This document shows positions 18,029 through 29,011 of a DNA stretch of 64,000 nucleotides, piece by piece. The translations under genes were made by a program, and so were the position numbers. The stretch is from Subdoligranulum sp. CAG:314 (lineage in GTDB: Bacteria; Bacillota; Clostridia; Christensenellales; CAG-314): NCBI GenBank assembly GCA_000437915.1, contig FR900987.1, positions 32,732 to 96,731 on the forward strand. Reading direction: 5' to 3'. The notes beneath the pieces were generated by a model. It did no database searches and was not told where the DNA came from. It saw only the letters and a list, made by a program, of their open reading frames with translations. Position 1 is the stretch's first letter. Each line of letters starts with the position of its first letter.

Positions 18029-21000
18029 CTATTTAAAATATTCCACTCCGGAGCGGAAAAGTCCCATATCCCAATTTCCCGCCACGTTTCTGTACAGCCC
18101 CTTGCCTATGCGCTCCGCGTGCCCCATTTTTCCAAGCACCCTGCCGTCGGGGGATATAATACCCTCCACCGCGTTTACGCTGCCGTTGGGATTGAACGGA
18201 CTCTGCATTGTTGGCTTGCCGTCGAGGTCGACGTATTGGGTAAAAATCTGCCCGTTTTCCCTCAACCTTTGGAGCGTAGCCGAGTCGCACACGAATCTGC
18301 CCTCGCCGTGACTTACCGGAACGCTGAAAACGTCGCCCGTTTTGACGCGATTAAGCCATGCCGAGGCGTTGCTCGCAACTCTGACGCGGCTTATTGCGGA
18401 CACGTGCCGACCGATATTGTTGAAAGTGAGCGTGGGAGCGTTTTCCTCCAACGCTTTTATTTTGCCGAAAGGCAACAGTCCCAGCTTTATCAACGCCTGA
18501 AATCCGTTGCAGATACCGATTGCAAGCCCGTCGCGCTTTTCAAGCAGTTCCTCCGCAGCGTCTCTCAAAGAGGGATTGCGGAACATATTTACGATAAATT
18601 TGCCGCTGCCGTCAGGTTCGTCGCCGCCCGAAAAGCCGCCGGGAAAAGCAAGTATCTGCGCTGCGGACAGCCTTTTGCCCATTTCCGCAACCGAAAACTC
18701 GACGTCAGAGGCGCTCACGTTTTTAACCACGAAAACGTCGCACTCCGCGCCTGCGTTTTCAAAAGCCTTCTGCATGTCGTATTCGCAGTTGGTGCCCGGA
18801 AAAACGGGAATAAACACGCGCGGTTTTGCGGTTTTGAAACGGGAAACGTAAATTTTTTTGGATACGAAATTTTCTTCCTCCGCCTGCCCGTATGCCGGAG
18901 CGGTTGTCGGAAACACCTGTTCGAGCCTCCCGCAAAAAGCGGTTTTGAGCGCGTCGAGAGCAATTTCCTCCCCGCCGCAGACAAGAACTCCGCTTTCGTC
19001 CAGCTCCGCGAAATATTCTGCGCGGCGGCTGTCGAAATCCTCCGCAACCACCGCAAGTATGTCGCCGTAGGCGGGGCGGAAATGCTCGGCTTCGAGACGG
19101 TCGAGCTTAGCCCCCAAATCGTTGGCAAAGAGAGACTTGACAAGCGCGGTGATTGCGCCGCCCTCCTCTACGACGGCGGTATGCAAAATTTTGCCGTTGA
19201 GAATTCCCTCGTAAACTTCTCCGTAAATTGCTTTCAGCGCGGCATAGTCGGGGCGTCCCCAAGAGTTTTTCGGCACTCTGAAACGAACTACTTTTCCCGC
19301 ACGCTCGAATGCGTTGTGAACAAAAGCGTTTTCCTTTGCTATACCCATGCCGAAAGCTATGAGAGTGGGGGGCACGTCCAAATTTTCAAAGGTTCCGCTC
19401 ATGCTGTCCTTGCCGCCTATTGCCGCAGTTTCCAGCCCGAGCTGCGCGTCAAGCGCGCCAAGCAGCGCGGACAAAGGCTCTCCCCAGCGGTCGGGCGCGT
19501 TGCCGGGTTTTTTGAAAAACTCTTGCAGAGTAAGCCTGATTGTCAAGGGATTTACGCCGCAGGAGACCAGCTTGGAAACGGCTCCCACAACGGAATAAAC
19601 GGCTCCCGTAAAGGGAGATTTTTCCATCAAATCCGTATAAAGCGCGAAAGACGAACAGGTTATCGTAGAGGTGTAGCCCGAGCCTACGGGGGGCTTTGAA
19701 GCCATCACCGCCGCAGGCGTGAGCTGATTTTTTCCGCCGAAAGGCATGAGAACGCTAGCAGCGCCTATGGTGGAGTCGAAAACCTCGCCCATGCCCTTGC
19801 GCGAACAAACGTCAAGACGCGAAATTCTTTCTTTCAAAGCCGACTCGGCGCTTTTTTCAAGCAATTTTACCGTAACGTCGTCGTCTGTCGAAAAATAATC
19901 GCGCAAGCTTTCGCAAATTTCCGCGTCGGTGCTTTGTCTGACTCCGTTTGTATCCAGAAAAGCCCTGTCGATGTCCGTTATCGTCTCTTCTCCGTAGGTC
20001 ATGACGAGACGGGGTTCCTCCGTAACTTCCGCAACCTTGACGCACTTTAAGTTTTCGTCGGAAGCAAGTCTCATAAATTCTTCCGCGTCGCTTTCGCTTA
20101 CCACCACAGCCATTCTCTCCTGCGATTCGCTTATGGCAAGCTCCGTGGCGGTAAGCCCTTCATACTTTTTGTTTATTCTGTCAAGATAAATGTGCAGACC
20201 GTCGGCAAGCTCGCCTATTGCCACGCACACTCCGCCCGCGCCGAAATCGTTGCATTTGAGCACAAGCCGTGACGCGCGGGGATTGCGGAACAATCTTTGC
20301 AGCTTTCTCTCCTCGGGAGGGTTCCCCTTCTGAACCTCCGCGCCGCACGTTTCGACGCTTTTTACGTCGTGCGACTTGCTGCTGCCGGTAGCTCCGCCGC
20401 AGCCGTCGCGCCCCGTGTCGCCGCCCACCATAATAACCGCGTCGCCTGCGCGCGGCTTGCGCCTGACGACGTTTTCGCGTCTGTTGCCGCCTATGACATA
20501 GCCCGTTTCAAGACGCTTGGCTTTGTATCTGTCGTTGTAAATCTCGGCGACTATACCCGTAGCAAGCCCTATCTGATTGCCGTAGCCCGAAAAACCCGCA
20601 AGAGCCGTCGTCGTGAGCACACGCTGAGGCAGCTTGCCCGGCAAAGTTTTTTCCACAGGCTCGTCGGGCGTGCCGCAGCCGCTGACGCGCATAGCCTGAT
20701 AAACGTATGTTCTGCCGCTCAACGGGTCTCTGATGGCGCCGCCGAGACAGGTCGCCGCGCCGCCGAAGGGTTCTATTTCGGTGGGGTGGTTGTGAGTTTC
20801 GTTTTTGAACATGATGAGCCATTGCTCGTCCTTGCCGTCCACGTCCACGTCCACCACAACAGAACACGCGTTGATTTCGTCGCTCTCGTCAAGATTGTTA
20901 AGCAAGCCTCTCGACTTCAACTCCTTTGCTGCGATTGTGGCAATGCTCATAAGACATGGAACCTTGTCCCCGTTGACATTGTGCTTTTCAAACAGCTTTT

Positions 21001-21751
21001 TGTACTGCTCCCAAGCGTTGTGTATTTCCGGATTGTCGGAAAGAATTTTAACCTCCCCGAGCCTTGTGGAAAAGGTAGTGTGACGGCAATGGTCGCTCCA
21101 ATAGGTGTCCACGACTTTAAGCTCGGTCAGAGTGGGCTGCCTGCCTTTTTTGACGAAATAGTCTCTGACAAACCTCAAATCGTCCACCGTCATGGCAAGC
21201 CCCGTTTCCGCATGGAAGCGTTTCAAGCCGTCCTCGTCCATTTCGTTGAAACCGTCAAGCTCCACCCGCATTTTCCCCACGGGCTTGGCTGCGTCCTTCA
21301 AGGTTTGCGGCATCTCCGTCGTCCCTTCGCGGCTGTCCACCGGATTGACGAGAAACCGCTTGATTTTTTCAAACTGCGCATCCGTCACGCCCTTGAAAAC
21401 GTAAACCTCCGCGCATTTCACGACAGGTCTGACGCCCCCCGTCAAAAACTGCACGCACTGCATTGCCGAATCGGCGCGCTGGTCGTACTGTCCGTCGAGA
21501 AACTGCACGACGAGCATTTTTTCGTCCCGCCCTACGCGCACATCGTAAAACACCCTGTCCGTATTAGGCTCGGAAAAAACCGACTCTACGCTGTCTCTCA
21601 TCTGACGTTCCGTCAATCCCTCGACGTCGTATCGCAAAAGTCGGCGCACACCAGAGGGGCTTATACCCAGCGTTCTTTCGATCGACGAGCGGATTTTTGC
21701 CGCGGGCACGTCGAATTGCTCCTTTTTTTCAACGAAAACTCTGTATATCAT
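18029..21751 (-). CDS. purL: Phosphoribosylformylglycinamidine synthase, single-chain form
   Basis: Converts FGAR + glutamine + ATP to FGAM. At 1240 residues this is the long clostridial-type chain. It has an N-terminal PurS-like domain (residues 1-160), the synthetase halves with [17 protein letters not shown] (near 315) and a C-terminal PurQ-like glutaminase. The glutaminase begins [14 protein letters not shown], with [14 protein letters not shown] and the nucleophile in GICNGFQ. A single polypeptide replaces purS, purQ and purL. The gene lies between purD (7 bases) and fhs. Confidence 0.96.
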   Translation of the reverse strand: MIYRVFVEKKEQFDVPAAKIRSSIERTLGISPSGVRRLLRYDVEGLTERQMRDSVESVFSEPNTDRVFYDVRVGRDEKMLVVQFLDGQYDQRADSAMQCVQFLTGGVRPVVKCAEVYVFKGVTDAQFEKIKRFLVNPVDSREGTTEMPQTLKDAAKPVGKMRVELDGFNEMDEDGLKRFHAETGLAMTVDDLRFVRDYFVKKGRQPTLTELKVVDTYWSDHCRHTTFSTRLGEVKILSDNPEIHNAWEQYKKLFEKHNVNGDKVPCLMSIATIAAKELKSRGLLNNLDESDEINACSVVVDVDVDGKDEQWLIMFKNETHNHPTEIEPFGGAATCLGGAIRDPLSGRTYVYQAMRVSGCGTPDEPVEKTLPGKLPQRVLTTTALAGFSGYGNQIGLATGIVAEIYNDRYKAKRLETGYVIGGNRRENVVRRKPRAGDAVIMVGGDTGRDGCGGATGSSKSHDVKSVETCGAEVQKGNPPEERKLQRLFRNPRASRLVLKCNDFGAGGVCVAIGELADGLHIYLDRINKKYEGLTATELAISESQERMAVVVSESDAEEFMRLASDENLKCVKVAEVTEEPRLVMTYGEETITDIDRAFLDTNGVRQSTDAEICESLRDYFSTDDDVTVKLLEKSAESALKERISRLDVCSRKGMGEVFDSTIGAASVLMPFGGKNQLTPAAVMASKPPVGSGYTSTITCSSFALYTDLMEKSPFTGAVYSVVGAVSKLVSCGVNPLTIRLTLQEFFKKPGNAPDRWGEPLSALLGALDAQLGLETAAIGGKDSMSGTFENLDVPPTLIAFGMGIAKENAFVHNAFERAGKVVRFRVPKNSWGRPDYAALKAIYGEVYEGILNGKILHTAVVEEGGAITALVKSLFANDLGAKLDRLEAEHFRPAYGDILAVVAEDFDSRRAEYFAELDESGVLVCGGEEIALDALKTAFCGRLEQVFPTTAPAYGQAEEENFVSKKIYVSRFKTAKPRVFIPVFPGTNCEYDMQKAFENAGAECDVFVVKNVSASDVEFSVAEMGKRLSAAQILAFPGGFSGGDEPDGSGKFIVNMFRNPSLRDAAEELLEKRDGLAIGICNGFQALIKLGLLPFGKIKALEENAPTLTFNNIGRHVSAISRVRVASNASAWLNRVKTGDVFSVPVSHGEGRFVCDSATLQRLRENGQIFTQYVDLDGKPTMQSPFNPNGSVNAVEGIISPDGRVLGKMGHAERIGKGLYRNVAGNWDMGLFRSGVEYFK

Positions 21752-21758
21752 AAAAACC

Positions 21759-23018
21759 TTAAACCAATCCTATGTCGGCGCGGTATCTTGCGCCCTCGAA
21801 TCCAACCTTGTCAATCTGTCCGTAAACCTTTTTCCGAGCCTTGTCGAGGCTTTCGTCAACGCCCACGACGTTAAATACCCGACCGCCGTTTGTTTTCAGC
21901 CGCCCGCCGTCAAGCTTGGTGCCGGCGTGTAGGAGTCTGACGCCGTCAAGGTCGCCTATACGGATTTCCTTGCCCTTGACCACGTTGTCGGGATAACCAC
22001 CGTCGGCTACCACAACGGTAAGCGCCGTTTCGTCGCTCCACAAAACTTCCGTACAGTCCAGCCTGCCCTCAATCACGGCGTTGACTATTTCAAGCAAATC
22101 GCTTTTTAAAAGCGTAAGCACGACCTGCGTTTCGGGGTCGCCGAAACGAGCGTTGTACTCCACCACTTTCAGCCCTCCGCTTGTTTTCATGAGTCCGAAG
22201 TAAAGCACGCCCTTGAAAACGATTCCATCCTTTTCAAGACCTTTGAGAGTAGGCAGCGCGATATTTTGCAGAAACTCATTTTTGTCCTGCTCCAAAAAAT
22301 ACGGCGTGGGCGCAAACGCTCCCATACCTCCCGTGTTGGCGCCTTTGTCCCCGTCAAACGCTTTTTTGTGATCCTGCGACGCGGGCATGGGCAGAAGGGT
22401 TTTTCCGTCGCAGAAAGCCAGCACAGTGACCTCTCTGCCCGTCATAAACTCCTCCATAACCACTTTTCTTCCCGCATTTTCGCCGAATTTTAAGTCAACC
22501 ATAACGCTTTTCAAAGCGTCAAAAACCTCTTGACGGGTTCGGCAGATGACAACTCCCTTGCCCAACGCAAGTCCGTCCGCTTTGACCACAACGGGCAAAT
22601 CGCAGTTCTTTGCGTATTCCTCCGCGTCTTCAAAGTCGTCGAAAGCCCTGTATGCCGCCGTCGGTATGCCGTGTCTTGCCATAAATTCTTTTGCGAAAGC
22701 CTTGCTTGCCTCCAACATAGCGGCTTTTTTGACAGGACCGAAAGCCTTGACTCCCCTTTCCGTCAGAAAGTCCACAAGTCCGCCCGCCAGCGGGTCGTCA
22801 GGCGCGACAAATACCAAATCGACGCCGTTTTTGATACAGAAATCGAAAATTCCCTCAAAATCCATAGGAGAAACGGGCGCGCAGGTCGCGCATTCGGCAA
22901 TCCCCGCGTTTCCCGGCAGGCAGAACAATTTGTCAAGCAGCGGACTTTCTTTCAGTTTAAGCGCAATAGCGTGCTCCCTGCCGCCGCCTCCGATAATAGC
23001 TACGTTTATCTTTTTCAT
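21759..23018 (-). CDS. purD: Phosphoribosylamine-glycine ligase
   Basis: Joins phosphoribosylamine and glycine with ATP to give GAR. The 419-residue ATP-grasp enzyme starts INVAIIGGGGREHAIA and has LPVVVKADGLALGKGV and NARFGDPETQ, all typical of PurD. It lies 10 bases after purH in the pur operon. Its glycine substrate links it to the glycine cleavage genes further along. Confidence 0.96.
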   Translation of the reverse strand: MKKINVAIIGGGGREHAIALKLKESPLLDKLFCLPGNAGIAECATCAPVSPMDFEGIFDFCIKNGVDLVFVAPDDPLAGGLVDFLTERGVKAFGPVKKAAMLEASKAFAKEFMARHGIPTAAYRAFDDFEDAEEYAKNCDLPVVVKADGLALGKGVVICRTRQEVFDALKSVMVDLKFGENAGRKVVMEEFMTGREVTVLAFCDGKTLLPMPASQDHKKAFDGDKGANTGGMGAFAPTPYFLEQDKNEFLQNIALPTLKGLEKDGIVFKGVLYFGLMKTSGGLKVVEYNARFGDPETQVVLTLLKSDLLEIVNAVIEGRLDCTEVLWSDETALTVVVADGGYPDNVVKGKEIRIGDLDGVRLLHAGTKLDGGRLKTNGGRVFNVVGVDESLDKARKKVYGQIDKVGFEGARYRADIGLV

Positions 23019-23028
23019 TTTGTACCCG

Positions 23029-24555
23029 TCAATGCTTGAAATGTCTCAAACCGGTGAACACCATGGCTATGCCGTGCTCGTCCGCCTTTAAAATACTGTC
23101 CTTGTCCCTTATGCTGCCGCCGGGCTGAACTATGGCGGAAATTCCCGCCTGCGCCGCGCGCGTCACGCAATCGTCGAAGGGGAAGAAAGCGTCGGACGCA
23201 AGCACCGCGCCCTCCGTCGGAACATTGGAGTGCTCGATTGCCTGCTCCGCAGCCCAAATACGGTTTGTCTGCCCCACGCCTATACCTATGGTCGCGCTGC
23301 CCTTTGCAAGCACAATGGCGTTTGACTTGCAATGCTTGACAACCTTCATGGCAAAACGCATGGTTTCCGTTTGCTCCGCAGTGGGACGCTTTTTGGTGAC
23401 GACCTGCACGTCGTCGAAAACCTTGTCGTCGGAATTTTGAACCAACAGTCCGCCGTACACGCGTTTGAACTCGACGGTCGGCTTGTTTTTCACCGCTACG
23501 TCGGGGAGAGCCAGCACGCGCAGATTATGCTTTTTTTCCAACGCTTCGAGCGCGGCTTCGGAAAAGGAAGGCGCTATGACTATTTCGACGAAGATTTTGG
23601 AAATTTCCTCCGCAGTTTCCAAATCGATTTCGCGGTTGGCGGCGATGATTCCGCCGAAAATAGACACGGGGTCGCAGGCGTAAGCCTTTCTGTATGCTTC
23701 CGCAATCGTCGCCCCGCTCGCAACGCCGCAGGGATTGGAGTGCTTGACGGCAACCACGGTAGGCTCGTCAAACTCCTTCAAAAGCTCTATCGCTCCGTTA
23801 GAGTCGTTGAGATTGTTGTAGGACAGCTGCTTTCCGTTTTCCTGTCTTGCGTTGACTATGGAATTTGAAACGGGAAACATATCCGTATAAAGCGCAGCCT
23901 GCTGAAAAGGATTTTCTCCGTAGCGCAGCTGCTCCTTTTTCTCGAAAGCAAGCGTTAAGCTGTCGGGGAAATCAATCCCGAGCTTTTTGGCAAGATAAGC
24001 GGAAATCATACTGTCGTAGGCTGCGGTATGCGCGTAAACCTTGTACATGAGGTAAAGCCTCGTCTCACGGCTCACTTCTCCCGCTTCCAGCTCGGAAAGC
24101 GCCTTTTCGTAATCCGCGGGGTCGGTCAGCACGACCACGTCGCCGCTGTTTTTGGCGGCGCTTCTGAGCATCGTCGGCCCGCCTATGTCTATGTTTTCCA
24201 CAACCTCGTCGAAGCCCTTGCCCGACATAACCGTTTGCTTAAACGGGTAAAGGTTGACTATAACCACGTCTATCGTTTGGATTTTAAGCTCCTTCAAACG
24301 CCGCATGTGTTCGGCATTGTCTCTTTTTGCAAGCAGCCCCGCGTGAACTGCGGGATGAAGCGTCTTTACCCTGCCGTCGAGACACTCGGGAAAGCCGGTA
24401 ACGTCGCTTATGTTGAGAGTTTTCAAGCCGGCGTCTTCAAGACATTTTTGAGTGCCTCCCGTGCTGATAATCTCATATCCCATTGCGGCGAGCCTTTTCG
24501 CCGCGTCCACGACGCCGTTTTTGTCGCTTACGCTTATCAACGCTCTTTTTTTCAT
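23029..24555 (-). CDS. purH: Bifunctional AICAR formyltransferase / IMP cyclohydrolase
   Basis: Performs the last two steps to IMP, using 10-formyl-THF. The N-terminal cyclohydrolase domain (MGS-like fold; SVSDKNG and STGGTQKCLEDAG) covers about residues 1-200. The C-terminal AICAR transformylase domain contains AVKHSNPCGVA and KSNAIVLAKG. The length of 508 residues is normal. AICAR (ZMP) is its substrate, and build-up of ZMP/ZTP when folate is short is what the riboswitch upstream of purE senses. Confidence 0.96.
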   Translation of the reverse strand: MKKRALISVSDKNGVVDAAKRLAAMGYEIISTGGTQKCLEDAGLKTLNISDVTGFPECLDGRVKTLHPAVHAGLLAKRDNAEHMRRLKELKIQTIDVVIVNLYPFKQTVMSGKGFDEVVENIDIGGPTMLRSAAKNSGDVVVLTDPADYEKALSELEAGEVSRETRLYLMYKVYAHTAAYDSMISAYLAKKLGIDFPDSLTLAFEKKEQLRYGENPFQQAALYTDMFPVSNSIVNARQENGKQLSYNNLNDSNGAIELLKEFDEPTVVAVKHSNPCGVASGATIAEAYRKAYACDPVSIFGGIIAANREIDLETAEEISKIFVEIVIAPSFSEAALEALEKKHNLRVLALPDVAVKNKPTVEFKRVYGGLLVQNSDDKVFDDVQVVTKKRPTAEQTETMRFAMKVVKHCKSNAIVLAKGSATIGIGVGQTNRIWAAEQAIEHSNVPTEGAVLASDAFFPFDDCVTRAAQAGISAIVQPGGSIRDKDSILKADEHGIAMVFTGLRHFKH

Positions 24556-24577
24556 GATTTTTCCTCTCGTTGTATTT

Positions 24578-25162
24578 TCATTGGTTTTTGCACAACGCCG
24601 CCACCACTCTCGGCAGCAGCTCGTGCTCCTTTTCCAGCACCTTGGCGGCGACGCTCTCCGCAGTGTCGTCCGCGTCCAGCTTTACGCGCGCCTGTGCAAT
24701 AATTTCTCCCGTGTCGGTGCCCTCGTCAACGTAATGCACGGTGCAGCCGCTCTCTCTTTCGCCGTTTTCCACGACGGCGCGGTGCACTCTCATGCCGTAA
24801 AATCCGTCTCCGCAGTATTTGGGAATAAGCGACGGATGAATGTTGATGATTTTTTTTGCGAATCTCTCCACAAAGCGGGGCGGCAGGATATTGAGATAGC
24901 CCGCGAGCACAATCAGCTCCGTTCCGCGTCGAACAAGCTCGTCGCCGATTGCGGAAAACATTTCCTCGTCGGACGCAAATTTCTTTTTGTCGAACACGGC
25001 GCTGTCTATCCCGTGCTTTTTCGCTCTTTCCAGCGCGCCTATGCCCTCCCTTGACGCCACCAGCAGCACGATTTTGCCGTCAATAAGCCCGCTTTCCACT
25101 CCGTCCACGACGCTTTGAAAATCGCTGCCGCCTCCCGACGCGAATACGGCTATGTTTTTCAT
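24578..25162 (-). CDS. purN: Phosphoribosylglycinamide formyltransferase
   Basis: Formylates GAR with 10-formyl-THF. The 194-residue enzyme has FASGGGSDFQSV at the N-terminus, the catalytic region LAGYLNILPP and INIHPSLIPKYCGDGFYG, and the folate-loop segment HYVDEGTDTG. It overlaps the end of purM by 4 bases. Confidence 0.95.
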   Translation of the reverse strand: MKNIAVFASGGGSDFQSVVDGVESGLIDGKIVLLVASREGIGALERAKKHGIDSAVFDKKKFASDEEMFSAIGDELVRRGTELIVLAGYLNILPPRFVERFAKKIINIHPSLIPKYCGDGFYGMRVHRAVVENGERESGCTVHYVDEGTDTGEIIAQARVKLDADDTAESVAAKVLEKEHELLPRVVAALCKNQ

Positions 25163-26181
25163 AGAATTACGCCCCGACCTCTGACGACTTCGCCAAGACG
25201 GACAGGCTCCTCGTTGAGAGAACGCAAGGTTTCAAGCGCCTTTTCCTCCTCCGCACCGTCCAAGCACAGCACCATGCCTATACCCATATTGAAGGTGTTG
25301 TACATTTTTTCGTCCGAGATGCCCGAGCGTCTTTGAAGCGCCTTAAACAGCGCGGGTATTTCATAAGACGACCTGTCGATTTTTGCGGCAAGCCCTTCGG
25401 GCAAAATTCTCGGTATGTTTTCGACAAAGCCGCCGCCCGTGATATGGGCAATGCCCTTAATCGGATGCTTTTCAATCAGAGAAAGTATCGTTTTGACATA
25501 TATCCTCGTAGGTCTCAAAAGCGCCTGAGCGGGGGACTCTCCAAGCTCCGCGTCGAACCTTTCCAAATCCTCTTTTACGGGAGGGAAAAGCTTTCTCACA
25601 AGAGAATAGCCGTTGCTGTGCACTCCGCTGGATTTCAAACCCACAAGTCTGTCTCCCTCTTTTATCCCGCTGCCGTTGATGATTTTGTTTTTCTTGGCGA
25701 CGCCCACCGCGAACCCCGCCATGTCGTAGTCGTCGTCGGCGTAAAAGCCCGGCATTTCGGCTGTCTCTCCGCCGATAAGAGCGCAGCCCGCCTGCCTGCA
25801 CCCCTCGCTTACTCCCTTGACAATCATGGCCACCTTTTGCGGCACGAGCCTTGACAGCGCAATGTAGTCGAGAAAAATCAGCGGCTTTGCTCCCTGACAC
25901 ACAATGTCGTTCACGCACATGGCAACGCAGTCTATGCCCACCGTATCGTGCCTGTCCAGCACAAAGGCGTATTTGAGCTTTGTTCCCACGCCGTCGGTGC
26001 CCGCCACCAGAACGTCTCCGTCCGGCTTGTCGTCAAGAGCGTAAAAACCGCCGAAGGAGCCCAAATCGCCCAGCACGCCGTCGGTGTAGGTTTCCTTGAC
26101 GTATTTCTTCATGAGTCTGACCGCTTCGTAGCCTCTTTCCACGTCTACGCCCGCGCTTTTGTAATCAATCGCCATAATCAA
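25159..26181 (-). CDS. purM: Phosphoribosylformylglycinamidine cyclo-ligase
   Basis: Closes the imidazole ring to give AIR with ATP. The 340-residue protein starts YKSAGVDVERGYEAV and has LAGTDGVGTKLKYA, CVNDIVCQGAKPLIFLDY and HITGGGFVENIPR, all characteristic of PurM. It starts 18 bases after purF and overlaps purN by 4 bases. Confidence 0.96.
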   Translation of the reverse strand: MIMAIDYKSAGVDVERGYEAVRLMKKYVKETYTDGVLGDLGSFGGFYALDDKPDGDVLVAGTDGVGTKLKYAFVLDRHDTVGIDCVAMCVNDIVCQGAKPLIFLDYIALSRLVPQKVAMIVKGVSEGCRQAGCALIGGETAEMPGFYADDDYDMAGFAVGVAKKNKIINGSGIKEGDRLVGLKSSGVHSNGYSLVRKLFPPVKEDLERFDAELGESPAQALLRPTRIYVKTILSLIEKHPIKGIAHITGGGFVENIPRILPEGLAAKIDRSSYEIPALFKALQRRSGISDEKMYNTFNMGIGMVLCLDGAEEEKALETLRSLNEEPVRLGEVVRGRGVIL

Positions 26182-26199
26182 CTCCTGTCTTTTTTCCGT

Positions 26200-27618
26200 T
26201 TATTCAAAAATAAATTTTCCCGTCTCGTCGTCCGTCACGCTGTCGGGATAATTCCCGTCGAAGCACGCCGCGCAGAAACCGCCGCCTCCGCAGGCTGTTT
26301 TAAGACATTCGAGCGGAATATAGTTGAGACTGTCCGCGCCGATTTTTTTGCATATGTCGTCCTTTGTGATTTTGCCGCCTACAAGCTCCTCTCTTGTCTG
26401 CATATCCACTCCGAAATAGCACGGATGACCGACAATGGGAGAACCGACAAGCATATGAATTTCCTTTGCGCCGTTTTTGCGCAGCAGGCTGATTATTTTT
26501 TTGCTTGTTGTGCCGCGCACTATCGAGTCGTCGATGAGTATAATTCTTTTGCCCTCTATGTTGCTGCGGAACGCGTTGAGCTTCAAGCTGACGGAGTTTT
26601 CCCTTACGCTCTGCGAGGGCTGAATAAAGGTTCTGCCTACATAGCGGTTTTTGCTTATTGCGTCCACCATGGGTATGCCGCTCACGTCCGAATAACCCTT
26701 TGCGCACACCAGCGCGCTGTCCGGCACTCCCGCCACAAGGTCCGCGTCGATTTTGAAAAGCTCCGCAAGCATTCTGCCGCACTTGTAGCGCGCTTCGTAT
26801 ACGGACACGCCGTTTAAAACCGAGTCGCTCCTGCTGATGTACACGTATTCGAAAATACAAAACTTCGGCTCGATGTTTTTTAAAAACCTGCTCTGCATTT
26901 CAAGGTTTTCGTCGATTACCAAAACCTCTCCGGGCTTGACGTCCCGCACAATCTCCGCGCCGATTGCGTCCAGAGCGCAGGACTCGCTCGCCGCCACAAT
27001 CTCGCCCTCGGGCGTTTTGCCTATAATCAGCGGTTTGAGACCGTGCCTGTCGCGCACGGCTACAAGCTTGCCCTCCGCCATGACAAGCAGCGAAAACGCG
27101 CCGAGAAACTCCTCGCAGGCGGCGACTATTCCGCCCACAAGGTCGTCCTTGATGTGGTAGTTTATTCTCGCGGCAATCACCTCGCTGTCTATCGAGCTTT
27201 GAAAAATATGCCCCTTGTCCAGCATCTGCGCCTTGATTTGATTGGCGTTTACCACGTTTCCGTTGTGGGCTACCGCCATTCTGCCCTTTTTTCCGTAAAA
27301 AACCACCGGCTGAGCGTTGACTACGTTGCTCGAGCCTGTGGTGGAATATCTCACGTGACCGACAGCTACGGTGGTAGGCGGCAAAAGCTCAAGCTCCGCC
27401 TCCTTGAACACGTCGTTGACAAGCCCCATGTTTTTGTAATAAACCGCCTTGTCTTTTTGGTAGGAAACGGCGATTCCCGCGCTTTCCTGCCCTCTGTGCT
27501 GCAACGCGAAAAGTCCGAAATACACCTTTCGCGCAAGCTCCGAGCTGTCGCGGGAGATTATTCCGAAAATGCCGCAAGCTTCCTTTATGTTTCTTTCAAG
27601 CAGAATTTTTTCCGCCAT
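26200..27618 (-). CDS. purF: Amidophosphoribosyltransferase
   Basis: First step of the pathway: PRPP + glutamine to phosphoribosylamine. After a short propeptide the catalytic Cys15 starts CGIFGI. The PRTase domain has IILIDDSIVRGTTSKKI. Cysteines of the Bacillus-type iron-sulphur site are present (PKFCIF, GHPCYF and FCAACF), so this is the Fe-S, propeptide-processed class. The start overlaps the last base of purC. Confidence 0.96.
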   Translation of the reverse strand: MAEKILLERNIKEACGIFGIISRDSSELARKVYFGLFALQHRGQESAGIAVSYQKDKAVYYKNMGLVNDVFKEAELELLPPTTVAVGHVRYSTTGSSNVVNAQPVVFYGKKGRMAVAHNGNVVNANQIKAQMLDKGHIFQSSIDSEVIAARINYHIKDDLVGGIVAACEEFLGAFSLLVMAEGKLVAVRDRHGLKPLIIGKTPEGEIVAASESCALDAIGAEIVRDVKPGEVLVIDENLEMQSRFLKNIEPKFCIFEYVYISRSDSVLNGVSVYEARYKCGRMLAELFKIDADLVAGVPDSALVCAKGYSDVSGIPMVDAISKNRYVGRTFIQPSQSVRENSVSLKLNAFRSNIEGKRIILIDDSIVRGTTSKKIISLLRKNGAKEIHMLVGSPIVGHPCYFGVDMQTREELVGGKITKDDICKKIGADSLNYIPLECLKTACGGGGFCAACFDGNYPDSVTDDETGKFIFE

Positions 27619-28331
27619 TACGCCTTTTCTCCCATAAGTCTCGCAAGCACCTCTCTGTACGCCTCCTCCACTTTTCCCAAATCGCGTCTGAAACGGTCCT
27701 TGTCAAGCTTTTCGTGCGTAACGGTGTCCCAGAAACGGCAGGTGTCGGGTGAAATTTCGTCGGCAAGCAGAATTTTGCCGTGAAAACGACCGAATTCGAT
27801 TTTAAAATCGACGAGGTCGATGTTTATGTCTTTGAAATAAGCGCGCATAAAATCGTTGATTTTAAAGGCTTTTTCCTTGATTTCGTCCAGCTCCCGTTTT
27901 TCGGCAAGCCCCAGTGCGAATATGTGATAATCGTTTACCAAAGGGTCTCCCAGCGCGTCGTCCTTGTAGCAAAATTCCAAAACGGCGCTTTTCAACGGCG
28001 TGCCCTCTTTCAGTCCGAGCCTTTTGCTCAGACTGCCCGCCGCTATGTTTCTCACTATGACCTCCAACGGCACGATTTCAACCTTTTTTACCAGTGCGTC
28101 CGTGTCGGAAAGTTCCCTAATCAAATGAGTTTCGATGCCGTGCTTTTCAAGCTGCGCGAACATGAAATTGGAGCATTTGTTGTTTACCGTGCCCTTGCCG
28201 GCTATTTGCCCCTTTTTCTGCCCGTTGAACGCGGTCGCGTCGTCCTTGTAGCTGACTATAACCGCGTCCGCATCGTCCGTTTTGAATACCTTTTTGGCTT
28301 TGCCCTCGTACATCAATTCTCTTTTTTCCAT
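27618..28331 (-). CDS. purC: SAICAR synthetase
   Basis: Couples CAIR and aspartate with ATP to form SAICAR. The 237-residue protein has [42 protein letters not shown] and [10 protein letters not shown], the normal PurC motifs. It lies 36 bases after purE. No purB or purA lies in this window. Confidence 0.96.
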   Translation of the reverse strand: MEKRELMYEGKAKKVFKTDDADAVIVSYKDDATAFNGQKKGQIAGKGTVNNKCSNFMFAQLEKHGIETHLIRELSDTDALVKKVEIVPLEVIVRNIAAGSLSKRLGLKEGTPLKSAVLEFCYKDDALGDPLVNDYHIFALGLAEKRELDEIKEKAFKINDFMRAYFKDINIDLVDFKIEFGRFHGKILLADEISPDTCRFWDTVTHEKLDKDRFRRDLGKVEEAYREVLARLMGEKA

Positions 28332-28367
28332 TTTTTTAAGACTCCTTTTAGTTCGTCGATAATTCTT

Positions 28368-28853
28368 TCAGTCCTTGCCCTGCGGCAAAACCGTTTCAAG
28401 CACGTCCAAGCGCATCCTTTCCCTGTGGGCGACAAGCCGTTTTGCAAGAGCCGCGTCGGACAACGCAAGCATCTGCGCCGCCAGAATACCCGCATTCTGC
28501 GCGCCGTTTATCGCCACGGTTGCCACGGGCACGCCGTTCGGCATCTGAACGACGGACAGCAGGCTGTCCAATCCGTCCAACGTGGAGCTTTTGACAGGCA
28601 GACCGATGACGGGCAGCACGGTGTGTGCGGCAATAAATCCCGCAAGATGAGCCGCCTTTCCCGCGGCAGCGACAATCACCTTGACTCCGCTCTCCGCCGC
28701 GTTTTTGGCAAACTCCGCCACCTCGTCGGGAGTGCGGTGGGCGCTCATGACCTTCATCTCCGCGTCCACGCCCAGCTTCCTTAAAATTTCATAAGCGGGA
28801 AGCACCGTTTCGTAATCGCTTTTGCTTCCCATGACAATAGTGACAACCGCCAT
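28368..28853 (-). CDS. purE: N5-CAIR mutase, class I PurE
   Basis: Interconverts N5-CAIR and CAIR. The 161-residue protein shows MGSKSDYETV, MSAHRTPDE and AAGKAAHLAGF, which are class I motifs. Class I enzymes normally need PurK, which is not in this window. I start at the ATG at 28853, preceded by AAAGGA. A longer frame to 28907 runs into the riboswitch terminator and is unlikely to be translated. First gene of the pur operon. Confidence 0.93.
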   Translation of the reverse strand: MAVVTIVMGSKSDYETVLPAYEILRKLGVDAEMKVMSAHRTPDEVAEFAKNAAESGVKVIVAAAGKAAHLAGFIAAHTVLPVIGLPVKSSTLDGLDSLLSVVQMPNGVPVATVAINGAQNAGILAAQMLALSDAALAKRLVAHRERMRLDVLETVLPQGKD

Positions 28854-28883
28854 AGATTCCTTTGTTACCTCCTGAAATAAATC

Positions 28884-28924
28884 AAAAAAGGCAATTTCGC
28901 ATGACAAAGCAAGCAGAAATTGCC
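28884..28924 (-). terminator. Riboswitch-controlled terminator before purE
   Basis: On the minus strand GGCAATTTC (28924-28916) pairs with GAAATTGCC (28898-28890) and TTTTTT follows. The 5' arm takes bases from the CTGGGCA end of the ZTP aptamer, so ligand binding should prevent termination. Confidence 0.88.
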
Positions 28925-28996
28925 CAGACGGACGGCTTGAACCGTTTGCGTACTCCCCCGCAGTAACCTGCCGAATTTCCGTCAGTCATACGCAAC
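28921..28996 (-). ncRNA. ZTP (pfl) riboswitch aptamer
   Basis: Read on the minus strand: P1 TTGCGTA/TACGCAA flanks TGACTGACGG, hairpin GCAG-gtta-CTGC and GGGGAG. Then comes hairpin ACGG-TTCAAG-CCGT and the conserved CCGTCTGGGCA, whose CCGTC pairs with GACGG to form the pseudoknot. These are the core features of the pfl motif, which senses ZMP/ZTP as a sign of 10-formyl-THF shortage and turns downstream genes on. Confidence 0.93.
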
Positions 28997-29011
28997 GTAA
29001 AATACCTGTTT